NCBI GenBank assembly: GCA_037176885.1
Contig: JAWWNJ010000087.1
Location: 930,001 to 994,000 of the forward strand
DNA from: Favolaschia claudopus
Taxonomy: Eukaryota; Basidiomycota; Agaricomycetes; Agaricales; Mycenaceae
Length of the DNA: 64,000 nucleotides
Reading direction: 5' to 3'
The notes under the pieces are model-generated. The model did not search any database, had not been told where the DNA came from, and saw only the letters and a program-made list of their open reading frames with translations. This document shows positions 25,959 through 36,982 of this stretch, in pieces. Position numbers and translations under genes: made by a program. Position 1 is the stretch's first letter; each line of letters opens with the position of its first letter.

Positions 25959-27587
25959 ATGCAAACAGTATCGAACAAACTCGCGGAGGTGGGTTCGATT
26001 TCTTTGAGTCAAGGATAAGCGCGTGATTTAAACGAAATTCAGCGCATTGGTGATGTTCCGACCGTCGTCTCCGCTAAATATCAGCCCCGAAGCGATGGCG
26101 GCAAGATGAAAGTTCTCGCCTGGTTCGGCACACGCGACGTCCGTCTCATCGAGGCTGCTATCCCCGACATTCCGGATCCGAGCAACGTGATGCTGAGAGT
26201 AACGGGGACGACGATACGCGGGTCCGATCTACATCTGTAAGTTGCGTGTAGCTGGGAACTTGAGGCAACGTTAACGCGAAAATTTCAAATTAGATATCAC
26301 GGCGAAATTATTCAGCTCCAGCAAGGCGATATACTGGGACATGAGGTGGGCTTGTCCAAACTCTTACGAATCAAGGCTTAACAGTCGTCGCTCTATCTCG
26401 CCAGTTTATGGGAATCATCGACCGCATAGGCCCAGATGTGAAGAATATCTAAGTCGGCCAACGCGTCGTCGCCTCGTTCCAAATCGCCTGCGGAGAATGC
26501 TCCTACTGCAAGCAAAAGCTATCCTCCATGTGCGATCGTACGAACTCATCCGGGCGCTTCACCGGCGGCTTCCCTGGCGTCCAAGCAGAATACGTCCGCG
26601 TCCCGAAAGGCAACGTCAACCTCCTTCCCATACCTGATTCGGTGCCCGACGACAAAGTGTTGTATCTCTCGGATATCCTCCCGACGTGATGTGGGTGTCA
26701 AACAGGGGATGTTGTTGGGATCTGAGTGGATTCAACTTACCACCTTGTTTAATGGAAAGAGGAGACAGCGAATGTTGACTTTGATTCTACAGGGCTTGGG
26801 TCCAACCGGCCAATGCTGTGTCCGTTTCGCGCTCCTCAAAGGCGCCAAGGGCGTCATCGGCATAGACAACGTCCCCGCTCGCCTAAAATTGGCACAAGAA
26901 ATCTCTGGCATCGAGATCATCAACTTTGAGGAGCACACCGTGAAACGGATTCAAGAATTAGTTCTCGGCGGCTTGGACGTTGCCATCGATTGTGGTGCGT
27001 TCTCTCCTCTTGGATTTGCCCCACCTCAATCATTACATCCATCCATCCATCCGTTGATTTACTCACCTTCAATGTGCATTACAGGAACATTCCACCAACC
27101 AAAAACCCTCCTCCACAAAGTCGAAAAGGCCTTGATGCTCGAAACCGACGTAAGCGAAATCGTCAACGAAATGATCATGGCGACGCGCAAAATGGGCAGC
27201 TGCGCTGGCATGGCCGCCTACGCGGGGTACACCAACCATTTCAACATCGGTACCCTGATGGAGAAGGGGATCAGGCTGGTGGGGTGCGGGCAGGTGCCGG
27301 TACATAAGTATCAGGCGGAGCTGCTGGAGATGATTGTGGAGAGGAAGTTAGATCCGACATCGTGCGTTTCTTGATCCTCCTTCTTTGCTTTAAATTTGTT
27401 TGAGATTGTCTTTCTGATTCGGATGCGTTTTTGCAGCATCCTGACCCACCGCGTCTCCATCGACGAATTCCCCGCACTGTACGCCTCATTCGACAAACGA
27501 CTCGGCGGGGTGGAGAAAGTTTTCGTCAAGACAAAATTCTCCGCTCCGCCTTCGACGGGTGCGCCAAAGTCAAAGTTCTGTGGCTGA
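25959..27587 (+). pseudogene. Zinc alcohol dehydrogenase pseudogene, left copy
   Basis: Exons read in order MQTVSNKLAE, KMKVLAWFGTRDVRLIE, GSDLHLYHGEIIQLQQGDIL, GHEFMGIIDRIGP, then the structural zinc loop CGECSYCKQKLSSMC, the Rossmann part GLGPTGQCCVRFALLKGA..GVIGIDNVPARLKLA, and the C-terminus ILTHRVSIDEFPALYASF. This is a medium-chain zinc dehydrogenase resembling glutathione-dependent formaldehyde dehydrogenase-like enzymes of fungi. It is broken: a TAA stop after KNI (near 26,452) where VGQRV follows, and a frameshift after DILPT (26,684), with the donor of the next intron spoiled. The same lesions are in the right-arm copy. Confidence 0.85.
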
Positions 27588-28840
27588 GTGGGCCAGGAGG
27601 TGTACATCCTTTGAAGGGAATTAATGGAGCTCCGAGTCGGACTGTTGGAATTATGACTTCGAACCTTGCGAATTATGTAGTATGTTGTATGTAGCCTATG
27701 TAGCCTTCAACAATTTGAATGTACTGTGTCCGAGTCATGTACGCGACCCAGTTCGCAAGGTGCATAAAAAGGCAAGAACAAAAGAAGAAAAAGGAATCTG
27801 GGAAACGAACCCGGACCGAACGTGTTCGTAAGGCCATCGACTATAGGTGTTGAATGAATGGCGTTCAGTAGCCAAAATGCCCGCCGTTCGAATTTCGGTC
27901 ATCCGTATCAACTGACCGCCTCAGCTTCGAATACGCCCCATTTCAGCCGAAAAAATGGGAGTCCGTCCTCAAACAAATACGAGGCAAATACATCCGTGTA
28001 TACATTGAACAAACAGATCGAAGGGATAGAACATAGAACGAATCTCTAGATAGTCTGTACTGCTACAAGCGGAACACAATCACGCGCTGAAACAAGCAAA
28101 ACCTCATCATGATCCTCTCCCCTCATTCCCTAACCTCATCCTACTCCCATCCCCCGCACAACTGCTGACGACACCTTCGCGTGCAGGAGTCGACACGATT
28201 CGCGCGAACTTGATCTAAGCACGCTGTTGGGTTCTTTAATTCATTCTGCGTCAAAAACAAAAGATTCATTTAAGTTGCCATGGATCTGCGCAACGACGAT
28301 TTCCGCATTAATGGGGTCGGCGGTGTGGAAGTGGGCGGCGGCGTCGATTAGCGCGCGAAAGGGGCGTGGTGGATTGAGCTGAGAGGACTAACGAGCGCGT
28401 TGAGGATCGAGCTCAAAGGGAAATAAGGGCGTGGCGGTGTGAAATTGTTGGCGGGTGGCGGCGGATCGGGTCAAGCGGAGCGGCGGCGGCGGCGGGTAGA
28501 GATCTAGGTGGGGCGAAGACGGGCTACCGTGGAGAGAGCGTGGTGCACACGAGGGAGACACAAAGAACGGGCGAACAGAGCTTAATCGGTATGTAGTTCC
28601 TTCTGCACGTAGGTACATATCAGCGTCGGCGCCGGCTTCGCGAACGACGGGGTTGGAGAGGCGACGAATCAGTGGGGAGGTGCGGGAAGGTGGTGTGAGG
28701 GCGGAGCCGGAAGGGCAAGGGAAAACTGTTAAGAAACTTTGTTAGTGCGGATACTAAAGAAGACAACGGCGACACACGTTTGTAGCGTGGACGTCGCCGC
28801 GAATGCGTCGGAGGAGAGTGCGTAGTGCCAGTGGTGGATT
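27588..28840. other. Intergenic in left arm
   Basis: Contains a minus-strand stretch near 28,390-28,640 (DADMYLRAEGTTYRL, then proline-rich LYPPPPPL) resembling, in spacing, a stretch near 23,870-24,000 (DAEMYINT.., SYPPPPLDV). It may be a diverged duplicate exon. No complete gene seen. Confidence 0.3.
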
Positions 28841-29705
28841 CAGGCGTGGGGCTCCGCCTGTATATCTAACAGCTGAACAAGTTCGGGTGAGAGCCCGCGT
28901 GGACGCAGAAAATTCAGCCGTCCACGAGGGCGGCAGCAGGGAGGGCGCGCAAGGACGCGCTGCATGCGTTACATGCGCTCCGAGTAGTTGTGGAGACATT
29001 CACGCTTGAAGGTGAAGAACTCCGTGAGGTGTTGGCATTCGTGGTTACCGCGCAATAAGGTGCATTTGTGGGGGAACCAGAGCTCGGGTGTGTAGAGGTA
29101 AAGAAGACATTCGATGCCGAAACAGCCTTGATCGACGTAGTCGCCCAAGAAGAGATATGTGTTGTCTGTGAGAGACCCGCCGACATCGAACAGCTTACTA
29201 CATCAAATAAGCATCGTGTGAGTGGAGATAGACAACGACGCACGTATTGGCCATGGATATCACTGCAAATTGTAACCGGACGTTGTACAATTGTCCTTCG
29301 ACCATATTGGGCTCCGATGCAAGTACCTTTGGTGTATTTTCGAGTATATAGAAATTTGCGAAAGAAATGGTCTCTGAGAATGCGGACATTTGGTTTAGAC
29401 GCGCCAAACTCGTCGAGCGCGAAGAACTCTGCATCGGATAGACGATGTGTCGGTGGCTGGGAAACTTGGCTCCAAGTCAGAAATAGGACGGAGGAGTGCC
29501 TGGGGGAGGTGGGGGAGAGAAAGGGGAGGTGCTCGTTAAGGAAGGAGTTCGGTCGGGCTAACAGACAAGTGAATAGTGCGTGAGTTTGCCGTCTTGACAG
29601 ACAGATACAACTCAACCCAAATTTCCTTCCATCCACTGCAGCAACTGCATCTTCCCCTAACCTCAGGGAGTTTTCAAACGGTGGGCTTGAAGGAGACGGA
29701 TTCAT
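28841..29705 (-). pseudogene. CNA1: Calcineurin A (PP2B) pseudogene, left copy
   Basis: Minus-strand pieces in calcineurin order: [105 protein letters not shown]. The metal-site motifs are recognisable but altered: GDIHGQ has become SDIHGQ and GDYVDRG has Gln for Arg. Frames change at least four times and the gene stops soon after a degraded LSPEL, so half of the phosphatase domain and the calmodulin-binding tail are gone. Calcineurin normally dephosphorylates Crz1-type factors on Ca2+ signals; this copy cannot. Confidence 0.82.
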
Positions 29706-30189
29706 GACGCATAACCGTCGAAAGCACGCATGACTCAGTTGTGAGAGGAATAGGCAAGGCTAGGCCTCAACGTCGTTTGAAGACAGAGGGCGTCCAGCGC
29801 AGGCGACGAGTTGCTGGCGAAGAGGGATGGAGGGGGAGGGAGAGAGACTGCTACTACGACAACGACGGCGTGGGAGATAACGGCGACAACGTGGAGCGGG
29901 TCGTCGGATCGAATTCCGGACGACACGGCGAGGAAGGTTGTCTTGGGTTCGGTCTGACCATGAGATTTGCGATTGTGGAGGTGTCTCTCAAGGCACATAT
30001 TGAAGTTTTTCTTTGACTAAATCTAACCTTCGCCAGAGCGAATCCATAATTATTTGATTCCTAAACCTCTTGCCTTTCATCTGTGGAATGAATCCACGTT
30101 TCATGTCAATTATAGTAAAGAATGTGTTGCAGATTGAATGAGTTAGACTATGTGTCGGCATTTTCGCGCCGACGGCGCACCTGGCGGGA

Positions 30190-30484
30190 TGTTTGTACGT
30201 ATTTGTTCCTGGCAGGCAGGGAATATCGACCTGCCTGGCTCGCTCTAATGTTTGTACATGTTTGTTCCTGGCAGACAGGGAATATCGACCTGCCTGGCTC
30301 GCTCTAATGTTTGTACATGTTTGTTCCTGGCAGACAGGGAATATCGACCTGCCTGGCTCGCTCTAATGTTTGTACATGTTTGTTCCTGGCAGGCAGGGAA
30401 TATCGACCTGCCTGGCTCGCTCTAATGTTTGTACATGTTTGTTTCTGGCAGGCAGGGAATATCGACCTGCTTGGCTCGCTCTAA
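30190..30484 (+). repeat. 59 bp tandem repeat, five copies
   Basis: Five head-to-tail units of 59 bp beginning TGTTTGTACATGTTTGTTCC, differing by only a few bases. Because 59 is not a multiple of three, the reading frames across it are chance. The right arm has four units at 53,439-53,676. Confidence 0.92.
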
Positions 30485-30599
30485 TGTTTGTACATGTTTG
30501 GTTTCGACCCAATTTAGCAGACATGCATCTTGGCACCGGATTTGACTCCTTCTGGCCTGCATCCTTATTTGGCATTGGCCTGTTCTGGAAGTCAGCCTT

Positions 30600-30705
30600 T
30601 CTGGGCAACAGCTCTTGCCTGTTTTGGCATGCAACCTTGTTTGGGACTGCTCTGTTTGCCTGTTTTGGCATGCAGCCTTGTTTGGGACTGCTCTGTTTTG
30701 GCAAT
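30600..30705 (+). repeat. Short tandem repeat, ~40 bp unit
   Basis: About two and a half copies of a unit containing TTTTGGCATGCAGCCTTG followed by TTTGGGACTGCTC. Mirrored at about 53,215-53,320. Confidence 0.7.
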
Positions 30706-30825
30706 TAGCCATTCTGGGCAGTGTGTTTTGCCTGTTTTGGTAGGAAAACTGTTTGTAGTTGTTTGTTTTTGGCAGGTTTCGGGGGTCGAATTGTCACCTG
30801 AAAGGACCTTACTAAAGCAAGGTCA

Positions 30826-32067
30826 CTGGGGGAGGCGAAGGGGGGTTACCCGGATCCCTCCCGGACCCTCCGGCGCCCTCAATGCATTCTGCGTTTGTTA
30901 CAACGGTGATTGGACAATCCATCCAGTCATCTTCCCAGTTCTCATCCTCCTGCTTTGGGCCCTTATCGTTTCTCAGGCACTAAATTTCGTTGTTTCGGTG
31001 ATACCGGACCGTTGCTCCGAACGTTCGATTATTCACAAAAATTTGAACCTTGAGACTACACTCCAGATTAGGGCCATTGATACCGACTCCCATTCCTGGA
31101 GTATAGAGATAAGCACATTATAATCCGAGCTCACAGGGATCCATAGAGAAACAAATATTCTATAGGCCAGATTCCGTCGCTAACCGGTCGAAACATCCGC
31201 TAAGTGGTCGAAACACTCGTGTTCAGCGAGTTGCGCTCCCGAGACAGCCTCAGAAAAATCACATAAAATCGTGCGACGTAGAGGAGGCATCTACAAACAA
31301 CATTTGTCAAAACTGTGGCACGGCAATATCTGTGAGTCCCGCACTACTTCTGAGATTTAACATGAACAAGTCATTTCTCAAATTACAGTGCCAAACCTTG
31401 TTACCTCAAAGTTCGATTTGGGTCCCGTTTGCGCATTTCCATCCAAATTACCATTGGACCCCAGATCAATCAATATATTCGGACTTCTACATTACTCTAC
31501 TCGAGTTCTGGATCACATTCGGCGCCTCTGACATCCACCTGTCCCCGGAAATCGCGAAACATGGTAAAAAATGGATTTTTTCAAACAGATTGTACAGCTT
31601 TGAATTTCTGATATATTGAGAACATGGTGTTGAGGACTCCGAATCCGAATTATGAGATGGAAATATGGAGTCTGTGAAGAGATACAAGACAATAATCATA
31701 CCTGTCACACCTGCCAGTTCAGCAGCTACAGTGCAAATTTCAGCTTGATAAACACACTGCGGCATTCCTTATAGGTACCCACCTCCTATACTACTAAACT
31801 GAGCGGTTTGGATACATACAGAAATCATCAAGCCCTGAACTCACACTTTCAGAAGTTTGAGTGAAATCACGTCGAAAAAAATTCAATTTCCCTGTTTAAA
31901 CCTTCATCTCTATATATACCACCAGTATAAGCTAATCAAACAAGTCAGAATTCATGAAGCTTTGAGGAGCATGCTGCGGAAACTCAATTTTCGATGTTTC
32001 GACCAGTTACGATCCACTTGATGGAGAGAAGTAACGCCGTCACATACGTGACATCCCTGCTTCTGAC
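30826..32067. other. Left part of palindrome spacer, no gene seen
   Basis: Single-copy DNA in this window between the left arm and the LINE tail. No frame longer than chance that looks coding. Confidence 0.4.
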
Positions 32068-32398
32068 CACCATTTTTTTTTTTTTTTGTCTCTGCATTTT
32101 TATACCGCAACAAGTACACGATCTACTAAGACGCGGTGCCCGGAGGCGATAAATAAAGTTGTTGGTGGTGCAATGGAAGTATCCGATGGATGTGTAGTAT
32201 AGTCGTGTGAGGGTGTGGGTTAAGTTTGGGGTTTCGGGGGTATTAGCGGAAACATAAACCATAAGACCATAGCGCATATGTGAAAGATATGTACAAGAAA
32301 AGGAAGGGTATAGGGCGGGACGGGTGTGCAGAGATGGTGTCGGGAGGGTGTTTCGATGTCCCTGTTGAACAGGGCTGTGATGCGCGCGGCCCTCGCGC

Positions 32399-33490
32399 TC
32401 AGCCCATGTCTTCTACCTCAGACAAGTCGTCTGGAGGTTCCGGTTCGTCCTCGTAAATTGGGAGTTCTTGCGGCATACGGGGTAGACCCGTTTTTGTGAA
32501 TGCTCCGGACACCTCTAAGAACTCAGCTAGTGCTGAAATTCCGTCTTTAGTGCCCAGTATTTCGGGCAGGGATATGTCCTTTGAGACTTTTTTGAGGATG
32601 TACCGTTGGTCCTCATAGCGAGGACACTCGCGAAGCAGGTGTTCGCGCGACTGGAAGGGTTCTCCACAGGGGCAGTCAACGTCCTCAGATGGCACGAAGC
32701 GGCTGTAGTACTCGCCTGAGAAGCAGTGTCCGATTCGGCACTGTGTAACCCGCCCAAAGACTTCTCTCGACAACGACGTGAAATGTGGGGTCGGTTTTAG
32801 GGAAGGGGGGAGGCGGTTTGCCATGGCATAGCTCCCCGTCTTCTGTGCGGACTTCCATTCCTTGACCCAGGACCGGTGGACCTTTTCTTTTGATTTCCTG
32901 AGTGCATGCGAGCGGGTTCCTCCTGGTGGCGCCGCGAGTTCCGTTCCGATTTTCGCCAGCACGTCTGCTCGCTCGTTCCCGTCGATGTCACAGTGGCCCG
33001 GCGACCACCCAATCTCGACTTTATGTTCTGGGTCAGCGTCAAGGAAGGCACAGATTCTTTTGTGGAATATATGCGCGGAAAGTTGGCCCGCTCTGGGTTT
33101 TGGGTCACAGATGGTGTTGATAGCGGACACGTTATCTGCGAAGAAGTGAATCTCTTTTATCTGCGGATCGGTGGCGGCGATGGAGATGGCTTTTGCCGCT
33201 CCAAACAGTAAGCCTGTAATTTCGCCGTCGTACACCTCGGCTCGGCTGCCCAGTCCAAAGCTTTTTGCAAAGACTTCTTTATTTTCATGGTAGATGACGG
33301 CTCCTGCTCCCACCCTGCGCACACGGTGTACTGCGCGTTGCGAGCCGTCGGAATAGACCAGGAGGTGGTGGGGGACGAACTGAATTTGCTTATCTTTTGT
33401 TTGTGTGCTTTCGCCGCTTCCTCCTTCTCCTGCCCCGCCGTTCCCGACACACGCAACCGACCCCCAAAATCCTCCTTCATGCGCCGCCAT
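32399..33490 (-). pseudogene. LINE RNase H domain and zinc-binding tail
   Basis: A 363 aa frame. Around residues 45-180 it has the RNase H residues in order: Asp in VYSDGSQ, Glu in YDGEITGLL, Asp in FFADNVSA and Asp in WSPGHCDIDGNERAD. After it comes SFTS-like HFTSLSREVFGRVTQCRIGH and a Cys-rich end (DCPCGEPFQSREHLLRECP), usual for this class. It would remove RNA from RNA-DNA hybrids during retrotransposition. The domain itself is intact but is separated from its RT by a frameshift. Confidence 0.85.
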
Positions 33491-34484
33491 GGTTCCGTGA
33501 GGTACGGGAAGATCCGTTCATCATTTGCCGATGACAATTCAGCCACTCTTTGAAGTTGCGTGGACTTGCGCATGTTCACTTTGCTCTGTGAGTTTCTCGG
33601 GCGTACTGGGAGTGGTGGTGGGACGGAAGGGGCTCGTCCTCCCCGCCAGACATCAGGTAGTCGTTGTATGACAGGGCTGTTTTTACTCAGCTTGTTGAAG
33701 CGGATTGCCGCTCGTCTATTTCCTTCATCCATTGCCAGGCGTATGGGTGGGATCGATGCCTCAATCTCCAATGCGTTGATGGGCGAGGTTCTGAACGCTG
33801 CGCAGATGAGCCGCAGTGCACGACGTTGAACCCTTTCCAGCTGTTTCTCGTGATCCTTCTTTCCGGTCCACCACGCCGTGCCAGCGTAAGATAGAATTGG
33901 GACAACGCATGCCTTGTATAGATGGCGGAGGTGAGTTTGTGAAAGGCCTCTGACTGTATTCGATAGCCTCGAGATCCCGTTCACCGTAATTTCCGCCCGA
34001 GCTGCCATCGTTTTGACATGGTGGTTGAAATTGAGTTGTTTGTCGAGGTGTATGCCCAGCCATTTAATTGTGTCGAAGGCGACAATGGTGGTCTCGGAGG
34101 CATCCGCGTTCGGAAGGCGGATAGCTGGATTGGCGAAGGGTGTTTTGTTTTTTCCCTTCTTGCGACCCGTGTAATGCATCAATTCACGTTTGGCGTCGTC
34201 GATCGCGAGTCCCCAGTTGCCCAGAGTCGTGCGGATCTTGATGTACGCCTTACGGAGTAGGCGGATATTGGTCTCCAGTGATTCAGACGCGACATATATT
34301 TTCCCGTCGTCCACGTACATGATAAGGGCAACTTCAGTGTGGTCATCGGGAGCGGGAAAAGTACTCGCCGGGTTCCGTTTTGGCTTGAACAATTCCAGCA
34401 GTTCTGCGCTGTAGAATGCCGCGAGGATAGGCGAGACTGGGGACCCCTGCGGGATCCCATTTTCGACTTGTTTCATTTGCCCGC
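33400..34484 (-). pseudogene. LINE reverse transcriptase, C-terminal part
   Basis: The sequence begins inside the RT domain with ENGIPQGSPVSPILAAFYS, then the catalytic box MYVDDGKIYVAS, the thumb region (IKWLGIHLDKQLNFNHHVK) and the connection LSYAGTAWWTG..LERVQRRALRLI. The finger and part of the palm domain are lost at the 5' truncation. Its frame does not run directly into the RNase H frame; a shift of one base lies between about 33,390 and 33,480. Inactive. Confidence 0.85.
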
Positions 34485-34526
34485 TGAAACGGTGCGTGTA
34501 GGTGTAGGCGTGAAATATACCGAAAT
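34485..34526 (+). repeat. 42 bp direct repeat, copy 1
   Basis: Starts TGAAACGGTGCG and ends ATACCGAAAT; identical in the same orientation to 53,057-53,098. Copy 1 touches the truncated 5' end of the LINE and copy 2 touches the inner edge of the right palindrome arm. Confidence 0.9.
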
Positions 34527-36295
34527 ATAAAATCACAAAATCTAATCCAATACGACGTGTGTGTGTGTGTGTTCGGGGTGGCGGGAGCACGTATCGTCCC
34601 TCAGAATACTTGTGCAAGCTTCAATCAATCAAGGTCGCTACGTTTGAGCGGGACGAACTACTAGATTGTCTAGCGAGAACGTAGCGGGCAAAACGATTCG
34701 CAGCGGGAGAAGCGAAGAGTCACTCTTTCTGAGACTTCGAAATGAGAAATTCTGAGTCTAGCGGGGAGGGTCTCCGTGCCAATAGAAAAGCGTCGCCCGG
34801 TAGTGGATCGTCAACCGGCAAGAAGCTTTCTGGATGACAACCGGCGGGCAGAAGGCGCGGCTCAGCGGGACGGGGTTCTTATACGACCGGCGCGGCTCTG
34901 GCGAGAAGCGGGGCTCTTATGTCGATGGCGCGGACACTAACAGTGACCCGGGCAGTTACACCACTACGCGGCGGCGAGCTCGAACGGGGGTCTTGGTTAT
35001 ACCGCGGAACGGCTGGCACACGGGGCGTCGACGGCGCGGAATCAAGCTCGAACGGGGGTCTTGGTTATACCGCGGAACGGCGAGAAACGGGGCTTCGTAT
35101 TTCAGGAGGGCTCGGGCTCAAAGGCTGGCGGGGCTCTCAAAGTTCTGGCGGCTCGGTATGCCACAAGTCTTTCCGTATCACTCGAATCTCTCTCAGATAT
35201 CAAGTCTAGTCTCTTTCAAAGTTCAATTCAAATTCTAGAGTCCGCTACAAACTGCCCTTGTCTACGGGTAGGTAATTGACTGAGTAACCAAAAGTACACC
35301 GGGAGATTAAATACATGCAGCGGGAGCAGAAACAACCAAATAAAATCATGATGAGAGAGTGTCCAAGTTTGATGCCGCGCTCGCTGGGAACCAATGGTAT
35401 ATTCAGGATTGCGAGTCGTGAGTGAAAAGACTGCCTCCCGGAGAAAGTCCATGCGGGCGGGTGGGTATTGCGCCTTATTGCAGTGCAATGGCGTGCTGGT
35501 TGCCATGTCCCCGGGAGGGGACACGAAATTCTTCCTTCATAATATGGTCTTGCCGCTGGTCGAGTTGAAGTCGAAAAGGCTTCCCGCTGAGTAGTTAGTC
35601 AACGGCTCGACAGCGGTCAAGTTCGTCTCGTCTTCTATCTTCAGAACAGTCTAAGTTCCAGGGAAAATAGGGAGAGCCGAGTCGCGTTAGCGGCTCGCCA
35701 CTCGCCGTTCGGGTTGTCCGCAATCAGCGGGAAATACCCCCGGCAACTCGCCACGTCCTTCTCATCATTCTGACAGAGCCGTTGGCTGGATAGCCGCTGG
35801 CTCCGCGGTGCTCCCGCTGGCAGTCGGTTAAGTCCCGGCTGTCCGTAATCAGCCGGCGTGCTCGGGTAGAGCCTGCCGGTGATCCTGTTCGTCGGTAGAG
35901 TGGTGGCCGTCCTGAGTTCGAAGTTGAACTCAGTATGGTCCCCCGCTAGATCTTCTTCATGTTGGTCGGCGGGTGAGCGCCTAACCTTAGGGAGGTCGGT
36001 AGTTCCTCTTAGTCGCCTCCAGCACCTCGAGATAGTAGTTTCCCACTAAGTCTCTTGGCCCGGCAGTTTAGAAATAGTCAGCGGCAGAGTCTCGCACCCA
36101 TGTTTAGGGAAACGTCGCTAAGCCGCTGCTACCCGTTGGTGTCCCACCAGCTTGTCGGCTATCCACAGCAATGAGATACTGCCCGCGAGGACGGGCATAT
36201 CTTCTAGTATCCTAGCCTCACTTCTCCCGCTGATAGGTCTCGAAAATTGATAAATTCCGGGCATTTCATGCCTAGCCGCTGGGCGGCCCTATCAT
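34527..36295. other. Repeat-rich stretch left of the five-gene module
   Basis: Includes a (GT)n run near 34,558-34,571 and a 37 bp direct repeat at 34,977-35,013 and 35,045-35,081 (AGCTCGAACGGGGGTC...), with weaker relatives at about 34,868 and 34,905. Many AGCGGG/CCCGCT hexamers occur. This is where the far LTR of the Gypsy element would be expected, but no match to the other end was found. Confidence 0.4.
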
Positions 36296-36330
36296 CTCCC
36301 CCTTTCTAGATTTCAACTCTCCCGAGTTGA
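36296..36330 (+). promoter_or_regulatory. Composite motif: CTCCCCCTTTCT plus 7-4-7 inverted repeat
   Basis: CTCCCCCTTTCT (36,296-36,307) is followed by TCAACTC-TCCC-GAGTTGA (36,313-36,330), a perfect inverted repeat. The same arrangement occurs at 43,868-43,903. It lies about 650 bp before the first module gene. It could be an operator or an RNA hairpin; function is not known. Confidence 0.5.
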
Positions 36331-36809
36331 CGACTTGTGATCGCCCGCTAGAGATCTTATCCATCTTCCCGGGGAAGGGGACTTCAAGACAAACTTCTGT
36401 CCTGGAATAATTTTAGATAACGAACGGGCCGCCAGTGAGGCCCGGTCCCCGCTCGTCCCCTTTGGTATTTCATGAGAGAAAACCTTAACGAAGGACTCGT
36501 GGCGACCTATTTTTAGATCCCACTCTACCTCCGTTGACAGTTTCTGGACTCAACTCCTCGCCGCGGCCGGCGATGCCGTCACTTTCATTATGAGGCGTCA
36601 TTCCTGCCTTTTTCGGAAGTACATCAAATTAGAGAAGCGCTCGAATCAAACTCTAACCCTGCGCTCTCTAAAGCCGTCCTATTCATCCGCAGTTTGGAAT
36701 GTTTGGGATCAAAGAAGCCGCGGGGACCCCCCGCTTCTTCATTCAAATGTTTTTCTCTGAAATTTTCTCGAGAATCCCATCAAACATTCAAACTCCGACT
36801 CCTCAGGGT

Positions 36810-36816
36810 ATAAAGA
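36810..36816 (+). promoter_or_regulatory. TATA box of module gene 1
   Basis: TATAAAG, 166 nt before the ATG at 36,983, the only strong TATA string in the near upstream region. Confidence 0.45.
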
Positions 36817-36982
36817 GTCGAGAGGTTTCTGGGTGGATTCCCCACCGATTCCCCGATTGGGTACCCCCTTGCCCTCTCTTCCCTTTATCCATTCTTTCTG
36901 TCTTTCGCCCGCCGACTGGATTTCTGGCGCCTTGCACCGGGGAGCTCCTTCTTTGATTATTTCGTGACGCTACATCCACGGA

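Larger units (their letters stand above)
19871..30825 (+). repeat. Left arm of a giant inverted repeat (palindrome)
   Basis: Every position here corresponds to the reverse complement at about 83,871 minus the position (83,923 minus the position beyond the tandem repeat). Examples: 26,691-27,374 pairs with 56,497-57,180, and 23,320-24,045 with 59,826-60,551. The match ends at AAGCAAGGTCA (30,825) and mirrors position 53,098. At the outer side it reaches the end of the window (position 64,000 mirrors 19,871), so the arm may extend further left. Only a handful of single-base differences were seen by eye. Confidence 0.95.
32068..34484 (-). mobile_element. 5'-truncated non-LTR retrotransposon (LINE, RNase H-bearing)
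   Basis: A T-run at about 32,068-32,087 is the poly(A) tail of a minus-strand element. It is followed (in reverse) by a 3' UTR, an RNase H frame, and part of a reverse transcriptase cut off at 34,484, just upstream of FSGQMKQVENGIPQGSP. The RT/RNase H order resembles Tad1/I-type fungal LINEs. The endonuclease and RT N-terminus are missing, typical of incomplete target-primed reverse transcription. Confidence 0.85.

Noticed and set aside
27785..27850. Possible tRNA on the minus strand (GGGTTCGTTTCCC)
   Set aside because: The T-arm pairs, but no matching 5' acceptor strand lies about 72 nt away. The mirrored copy at 56,030-56,090 has the same defect.
28914..29705. A 263 aa single open frame on the minus strand
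   Set aside because: Only parts match calcineurin A; the rest is the gene read out of frame, so it is a pseudogene and not a novel protein.
30190..30484. CRISPR-like array
   Set aside because: The units are contiguous with no unique spacers, and the sequence is eukaryotic.
30122..30712. Open frames of 60-113 aa across the 59 bp tandem repeats
   Set aside because: They follow from repeated DNA without stops; unit length is not a multiple of three and the same repeats are open on both strands.
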